From: Antrihabitans stalagmiti
GTDB taxonomy: Bacteria; Actinomycetota; Actinomycetes; Mycobacteriales; Mycobacteriaceae
Assembly: GCF_016482825.1 (NCBI RefSeq)
Contig: NZ_JAEMNV010000001.1
Span: forward strand, 124,001-188,000
Length of the DNA stretch: 64,000 nt
Reading direction: 5' to 3'
The position numbers were made by a program, and so were the translations under genes. The notes under the pieces are model-generated. The model saw only the letters and a list, made by a program, of their open reading frames with translations, was not told where the DNA came from and searched no databases. Below, piece by piece: positions 59,413 through 64,000 of the stretch (positions are counted from its first letter, which is position 1; each line of letters begins with the position of its first letter).

Positions 59413-60684
59413 GTGACTCCTACAACTGCCGTGACGCGGACGCCGTCGGCGAAACGAATCGTCGTCGGTGTCGGTGGCGGCATCGCCGCGTACAAAAGTT
59501 GCTCGCTCATCCGAAGTTTCACGGAGAGCGGGCACCAGGTACGCGTGATCCCGACCGAATCGGCTCTGGAATTCATCGGGCGGGCGACTTTCGAGGCGCT
59601 GTCCGGCAATCCGGTGCACACCGACGTCTTCACCGACGTTCCGAAGGTGCCGCACGTCCGGATCGGGCAGGAAGCCGACCTGATCGTGATTGCGCCTGCC
59701 ACAGCCGATCTTATGGCGCGTGCCGTCGGCGGACGCGCGGACGACCTGTTGACGGCGACGCTGCTGACCGCGCGCTGTCCGGTGATGTTCGTGCCTGCTA
59801 TGCACACCGAGATGTGGGAGCACCCTGCCACCGTCGCCAATGTTGCGACGCTGCGCGAGCGCGGCGCGACCGTCGTCGAACCCGCGTCCGGGCGTTTGAC
59901 CGGCTCGGACACCGGTGCGGGCAGGTTGCCCGAACCCGAAGAAATCTTTGCGTTGGCGTCGTTGCTGATCGAACGGTCCGACGCCTTGCCGCGCGACCTG
60001 GTCGGTCGCCGCGTCGTCGTCTCGGCAGGCGGTACCCGCGAACCGTTGGATCCGGTCCGCTTTCTCGGTAATCGCAGTTCAGGCAAGCAGGGGTACGCGA
60101 TCGCGCGACTCGCCGCACAGCGGGGCGCGGATGTGACGTTGATCTCCGGCATCACGTCCGGAGTCGCAGTCCCAGCGGCCGTCGATGTCGTTCACGTTCA
60201 GACCGCCGAGCAGATGCGCGAAGCCGTCGACAAGCAGGCTCTCGGAGCCGACGCCGTCATCATGTCTGCTGCAGTCGCCGACTTCCGCCCGACGACCGTT
60301 GCGACGTCGAAGATCAAGAAGGGCGCCGACGAGCCCGACACGATCCCGCTCACCCGCAACGACGACATCCTCGCGGGTCTCGTGCAGGCTCGACGCGATG
60401 GCGTTTTGGCTGCTGCCACAGCGATCGTCGGCTTTGCCGCCGAAACGGGCGACGCGAACGGCGACGTTCTCACCCATGCACGGGCCAAATTGGCACGCAA
60501 GGGCTGCGACCTGCTCGTGGTGAATCCGGTCGGTGACGGCAAGGCTTTCGAGGTCGACAGCAACGACGGTTGGCTACTCACCGCAGACGGCCGTGAACAG
60601 GCTCTCGATCACGGTTCCAAAGCTTTGATGGCCAGCCGGGTGCTCGATGCTTTGACCGTCTTGCTGAACCGCCCATCCAAGTAG
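59413..60684 (+). CDS. coaBC: bifunctional phosphopantothenoylcysteine decarboxylase / phosphopantothenate-cysteine ligase
   Basis: 423 aa, GTG 59413. CoaC flavoprotein domain (about 14-190): VGVGGGIAAYKSCSLIR, catalytic His in VPHVRIG, APATADLMARAVGG and PAMHTEMW (about 128-135, with His where E. coli has Asn, as I recall for mycobacteria). CoaB domain (about 195-420): VSAGGTREPLDPVRFLGNRS, SAAVADFRPTTVATSKIKK and VGFAAETGDANGDVL. Two consecutive steps of coenzyme A synthesis. Confidence 0.95.
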   Translation: MTPTTAVTRTPSAKRIVVGVGGGIAAYKSCSLIRSFTESGHQVRVIPTESALEFIGRATFEALSGNPVHTDVFTDVPKVPHVRIGQEADLIVIAPATADLMARAVGGRADDLLTATLLTARCPVMFVPAMHTEMWEHPATVANVATLRERGATVVEPASGRLTGSDTGAGRLPEPEEIFALASLLIERSDALPRDLVGRRVVVSAGGTREPLDPVRFLGNRSSGKQGYAIARLAAQRGADVTLISGITSGVAVPAAVDVVHVQTAEQMREAVDKQALGADAVIMSAAVADFRPTTVATSKIKKGADEPDTIPLTRNDDILAGLVQARRDGVLAAATAIVGFAAETGDANGDVLTHARAKLARKGCDLLVVNPVGDGKAFEVDSNDGWLLTADGREQALDHGSKALMASRVLDALTVLLNRPSK

Positions 60685-60715
60685 GCGGGTTTACCGAATA
60701 CCCTGATGGCAACAC

Positions 60716-60743
60716 TGGACACAGCGCCTGCGCTCGTTAAGGT
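60716..60743 (+). promoter_or_regulatory. candidate metK promoter
   Basis: TGGACA (60716-60721) and TAAGGT (60738-60743) with a 16 bp spacer, the same hexamers as before pyrR. Predicted +1 near 60750 gives a ~40 nt leader, too short for a SAM riboswitch. gaggg is at 60780-60784. Confidence 0.5.
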
Positions 60744-60790
60744 CGTAAGTCCGCCACAAATCTTTGAGCCGCATACCGAGAGGGAAATCT

Positions 60791-62005
60791 GTGAGCAAGT
60801 CCGGAAGCCGCCTATTCACCAGCGAGTCAGTGACTGAAGGCCACCCGGACAAGATCTGTGACGCCATAAGTGATTCGATTCTCGACGCACTGCTGACCGC
60901 GGATCCGTACAGCCGGGTCGCCGTCGAGACGTTGGTGACGACCGGTCAGGTACATGTCGCGGGCGAGGTCACGACCTCGGCGTATGCAGACATCCCGAAG
61001 ATCGTGCGCGACAAGGTTCTCGAAATCGGGTACGACTCGTCGGCCAAGGGCTTCGACGGCAATTCCTGTGGTGTCAACGTCGCGATCGGCGCGCAGTCGC
61101 CCGAAATCGCGCAGGGTGTCGACCATTCCCACGAAGCACGGGTCGACGGTGCGTCCGACGACGAGATCGACCGCCAGGGTGCAGGCGACCAGGGCTTGAT
61201 GTTCGGTTACGCCACCGTCGAGACCCCGGAACTGATGCCGTTGCCGATCGCGCTGGCACACAGGCTTGCTCGCCGCCTCACCGAGGTCCGCAAGAGCGGC
61301 ATCCTGCCCTACCTGCGCCCGGACGGAAAGACGCAGGTCACCATCGAATACGACGGTGACGCCGCGGTCCGGCTCGATACCGTCGTGATCTCGACGCAGC
61401 ACGCTGCCGACATCGATCTCGACAACCTGCTGACCCCGGACATTCGTGACCAGGTCCTCGGCTCGGTGCTCGGCGATCTGGATCTGCCGTCGCTGGATAC
61501 GTCGAATGTTCGACTTCTCGTGAATCCGACCGGCCGCTTCGTTCTCGGTGGACCGATGGGCGACGCCGGTCTGACCGGCCGAAAGATCATCGTCGACACC
61601 TACGGCGGCATGGCACGCCACGGCGGCGGTGCATTCTCCGGCAAGGATCCGTCGAAGGTGGACCGCTCGGCCGCGTACGCGATGCGCTGGGTTGCGAAGA
61701 ACGCGATTGCTGCCGGCCTCGCCGACCGCATCGAGGTCCAGGTTGCCTACGCCATCGGCAAGGCAGCACCGGTCGGTCTGTTCGTCGAGACGTTCGGCAC
61801 CGAGAAGACCGATCCTGCCAAGATTCAGCAGGCGATCATCGAGGTGTTCGACCTGCGTCCCGGCGCAATCATCCGTGACCTCGACCTGCTGCGTCCGATC
61901 TATGCGCCGACCGCTGCGTACGGACACTTCGGTCGGACCGACATCGATCTGCCGTGGGAGCACACCGACCGCGCGGACAAGTTGCGCTCAGCGGCCGGTC
62001 TCTGA
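60791..62005 (+). CDS. metK: S-adenosylmethionine synthetase
   Basis: 404 aa, GTG 60791 ([21 protein letters not shown]) behind gaggg; the ORF extension to 60764 lacks a site. Makes SAM from methionine and ATP. Conserved segments: [12 protein letters not shown] (about 17-28), [12 protein letters not shown] (about 131-142) and the P-loop-like [19 protein letters not shown] (about 278-296). SAM is the cofactor of the radical SAM protein in this window and of many methyltransferases. Confidence 0.97.
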   Translation: MSKSGSRLFTSESVTEGHPDKICDAISDSILDALLTADPYSRVAVETLVTTGQVHVAGEVTTSAYADIPKIVRDKVLEIGYDSSAKGFDGNSCGVNVAIGAQSPEIAQGVDHSHEARVDGASDDEIDRQGAGDQGLMFGYATVETPELMPLPIALAHRLARRLTEVRKSGILPYLRPDGKTQVTIEYDGDAAVRLDTVVISTQHAADIDLDNLLTPDIRDQVLGSVLGDLDLPSLDTSNVRLLVNPTGRFVLGGPMGDAGLTGRKIIVDTYGGMARHGGGAFSGKDPSKVDRSAAYAMRWVAKNAIAAGLADRIEVQVAYAIGKAAPVGLFVETFGTEKTDPAKIQQAIIEVFDLRPGAIIRDLDLLRPIYAPTAAYGHFGRTDIDLPWEHTDRADKLRSAAGL

Positions 62006-62033
62006 CGTCACCTGGTTCTGCTAAACATGCACG

Positions 62034-64000
62034 GGTGACCGCCGAGCAGCTACCCATCGCCCGGGTGCTGCCGTTGCTTCCGCTCGCGCACCTGGATCGG
62101 GAGTTCGACTATCTCGTTCCGGCGGAGTTCGACGAGGCAGCGCAACCCGGTGTGCGGGTTCGTATTCGCTTCGCGGGCAGACTGGTCGACGGTTACCTGC
62201 TCGAACGTGTGCCGTCGAGCGACCATCAGGGCAAACTGGGTTCGCTCGACCGTGTCGTCTCGTCGGAGCGGGTGCTGACGCCGGAGATCGCCACGTTGGC
62301 GACGCTGGTCGCGGCCCGCTACGCCGGAACGCGCTCGGATGTTCTGCGTCTTGCAATTCCGCCCCGACACGCGCGGACGGAAAACGAGGAACAAGCGCCT
62401 GTCCCGGCGGCGGAGGTCACTTCGATCGACACGGCGGCGTGGGACCGATATTCGCACGGCTCGGCCTTTGTCGAAGCGCTCGCCGCCGGGCGAGCGCCCC
62501 GAGCAGCGTGGCAGGCGCTACCGGGAGAGGACTGGCCGCGACGTCTTGCCGAGTTGGCTGCGACGGTCGTCGAACGTGGCGAACAAGCGGTCCTCGTCGT
62601 GCCCGATCAGCGGGATCTCGATCGTGTGCATGCCGCGTGCGTCGACCTGGTCGGCAAATCCAGAGCAGTCGCTCTTGCGGCTGGTCTTGGTCCCGCGGCC
62701 CGCTATCGCCGTTGGTTGGCGGCGTTGCGTGGGACTGCGGCGATTGTCGTCGGCACCCGTAGCGCCGTCTTTGCTCCGGTGCCTCGCGTCGGTCTCGTCG
62801 TCGTCTGGGACGACGGCGACGACAGCAACGCCGAACTGCGTGCTCCCTATCCGCATGTGCGGGAAGTCGCGTTGCTCCGTGCCCACGAAGCCGGCTGCGG
62901 TTTTGTTGCCGGTGGTTTTGCGCGGACCGCCGAGGTGCAATCGCTCGTCGAATCCGGCTGGGCGCACGATCTTGTCGCCGCGCGCGGAACGGTCCGCGAA
63001 TGCTCGCCGCACATCACCGTCCCCGGCGACAGCGACCACGCACTGGAGCGTGATCCGACCGCGGCACAGGCACGGCTGCCTGCGGTTGCTTTCGCGGCGG
63101 TCCGATCATCGCTCGATGCGGGACATCCTGTGCTCGTTCAGGTTCCGCGGCGCGGCTATCTGCCGTCGTTGGCGTGTGCGAAGTGTCGAGCACCTGCCAG
63201 ATGCCGGCGGTGCAACGGTCCGCTGGCGTTGCCGTCCGGTGGGGACGATGTCGCGTCCAGCCCGACCTGCCGGTGGTGTGGGATCGCCGATCCGTCCTAT
63301 CGGTGCAGGGTGTGCGGTTCACGTGCGTTGCGCGCCTTGGTCATCGGGGCGGGCCGAACCGCCGAAGAACTCGGCAGGGCGTTTCCTGGCGTTGTCGTCG
63401 TCAATTCGGGTGGGTCCGAGGTCGTCGACACGGTGAAAGCTGGTCCGCGGCTTGTGGTTGCGACGGTCGGTGCCGAACCCGTCGCGGTCGGCGGGTACGG
63501 CAGCGCTCTGCTGCTCGACGGTTGGGCGTTGCTGAGCCGTGCCGATCTGCGTGCGACCGAAGAAGCGTTGCGGCGGTGGATGAGTGCAGCTGCCTTGGTG
63601 CGCTCCGGCGCGGACGGCGGTCGGGTGATCGTCGTCGCCGATCCAGGTATCCCGACCGTGCAGGCACTGGTTCGCTGGGATCCGGTCGGGCACGCGCAAA
63701 CTCAGCTCGCCGAGCGGGCGGAAGTGCGGCTGCCACCAGCTGTGCGGGTGGCAGCGGTCGACGGCAGTGCGTCGGCGATCGCCGCCCTGCTCGAGATTGC
63801 CGAACTACCAACGGACACCGAACAACTCGGACCCGTTCCACTGCCGGAAGGCGCTCGTAAACCGTTCGCGGGAGACGCCGTCGAGCCGATCGAAGTCGAA
63901 CGGATGCTGCTGCGGGTGCCGAGGTCGGCAGGTGCTGCCCTCTCACGAGCGCTCGCTGATGCGCAGGCCAACCGCAGCGCGCGTAAAAACGACCTGCCGG
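62034..64000 (+). CDS. priA: primosomal protein N' PriA, helicase motifs degenerate (partial, runs off the window)
   Basis: Open from GTG 62034 to the window end (at least 655 aa). The N-terminal 3'-DNA-binding domain starts LPIARVLPLLPLAHLDREFDY and continues RIRFAGRLVDGYLLER. Where E. coli PriA has Walker A (GxTGSGKT), this protein has ALPGEDWPRRLAEL, and the DEEH box is replaced by VVWDDGDDSNAE, so ATP-driven helicase activity is not expected. The eight zinc-binding cysteines survive: CAKCRAPARCRRC (about 383-395), then CRWC and CRVC. This matches the annotation of actinobacterial PriA as a probable non-helicase restart protein. The stop lies outside the window. Confidence 0.93.

Noticed and set aside
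60685-60790. SAM riboswitch upstream of metK
   Set aside because: Leader from the predicted start is only ~40 nt; no SAM-I/SAM-IV-like stems.

Overview
The window is 64 kb of GC-rich actinobacterial chromosome (low-to-mid 60s % GC by eye). It carries housekeeping genes in an order very close to Mycobacterium tuberculosis: the Rv2585c-Rv2575 neighbourhood, then Rv2572c-Rv2535c, then Rv1379-Rv1402 (pyr operon to priA). The mIHF gene, the EspC-type secretion target, a KorAB oxidoreductase, GTG/TTG starts and many 1-4 nt gene overlaps all fit Mycobacteriales. A non-mycobacterial member such as a Nocardiaceae relative seems most likely, but the species cannot be fixed from sequence alone. No rRNA, tRNA, CRISPR array, insertion sequence or prophage was seen.

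Layout. 1-8756: tail of a peptide-binding lipoprotein, apt, the bifunctional (p)ppGpp enzyme rel, two tandem extracytoplasmic cyclophilins, an MBL-fold hydrolase, hisS, a small membrane protein and mdh. 8753-16267: an EspC/EspA-like type VII secretion pair, a radical SAM gene with an SOS box, korA-korB, a small lipoprotein and a YpfJ-type metallopeptidase. 16594-21671: aspS, a DUF389 membrane protein, a Pro/Gly-rich membrane protein and an APH-like kinase. 21668-26791: an accessory block of two ECF sigma/YCII (DGPF) modules flanking a Tat-exported PhoD phosphatase. 26908-37208: rarA, an alpha/beta hydrolase, an acyl-ACP thioesterase, alaS-ruvX-mltG-aroE, a prepilin peptidase and aroC.

37205-43640: aroK and aroB continue the shikimate run, but where M. 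tuberculosis has aroD (dehydroquinase) this genome has a TIM-barrel glycosidase-like gene and a DUF1353 membrane protein. Then come a B-4DMT protein, pepQ, efp and nusB. 43645-47836 (minus strand): an NfeD-like protein, a flotillin and a receptor Ser/Thr kinase with a seven-bladed YVTN propeller, probably one membrane-microdomain/signalling unit. 47960-56715: a complete pyrR-pyrB-pyrC-(membrane protein)-carA-carB-pyrF operon, preceded by a leader that looks like a PyrR-binding hairpin sequestering the pyrR ribosome binding site. 56724-64000: an F420-type LLM oxidoreductase, a 0.5 kb gene-free stretch, mihF, gmk, rpoZ, coaBC, metK and the start of a helicase-dead PriA.

The most interesting non-genic signal is a near-identical palindrome at two convergent gene junctions (3272-3317 and 28275-28320). 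Each arm contains TGA, and in the second copy both convergent genes terminate inside it. The most interesting gene-level signals are the EspC/EspA-like pair, the doubled ECF42-like module around phoD, the NfeD-flotillin-kinase cluster and the replacement of the dehydroquinase gene in the aro cluster.
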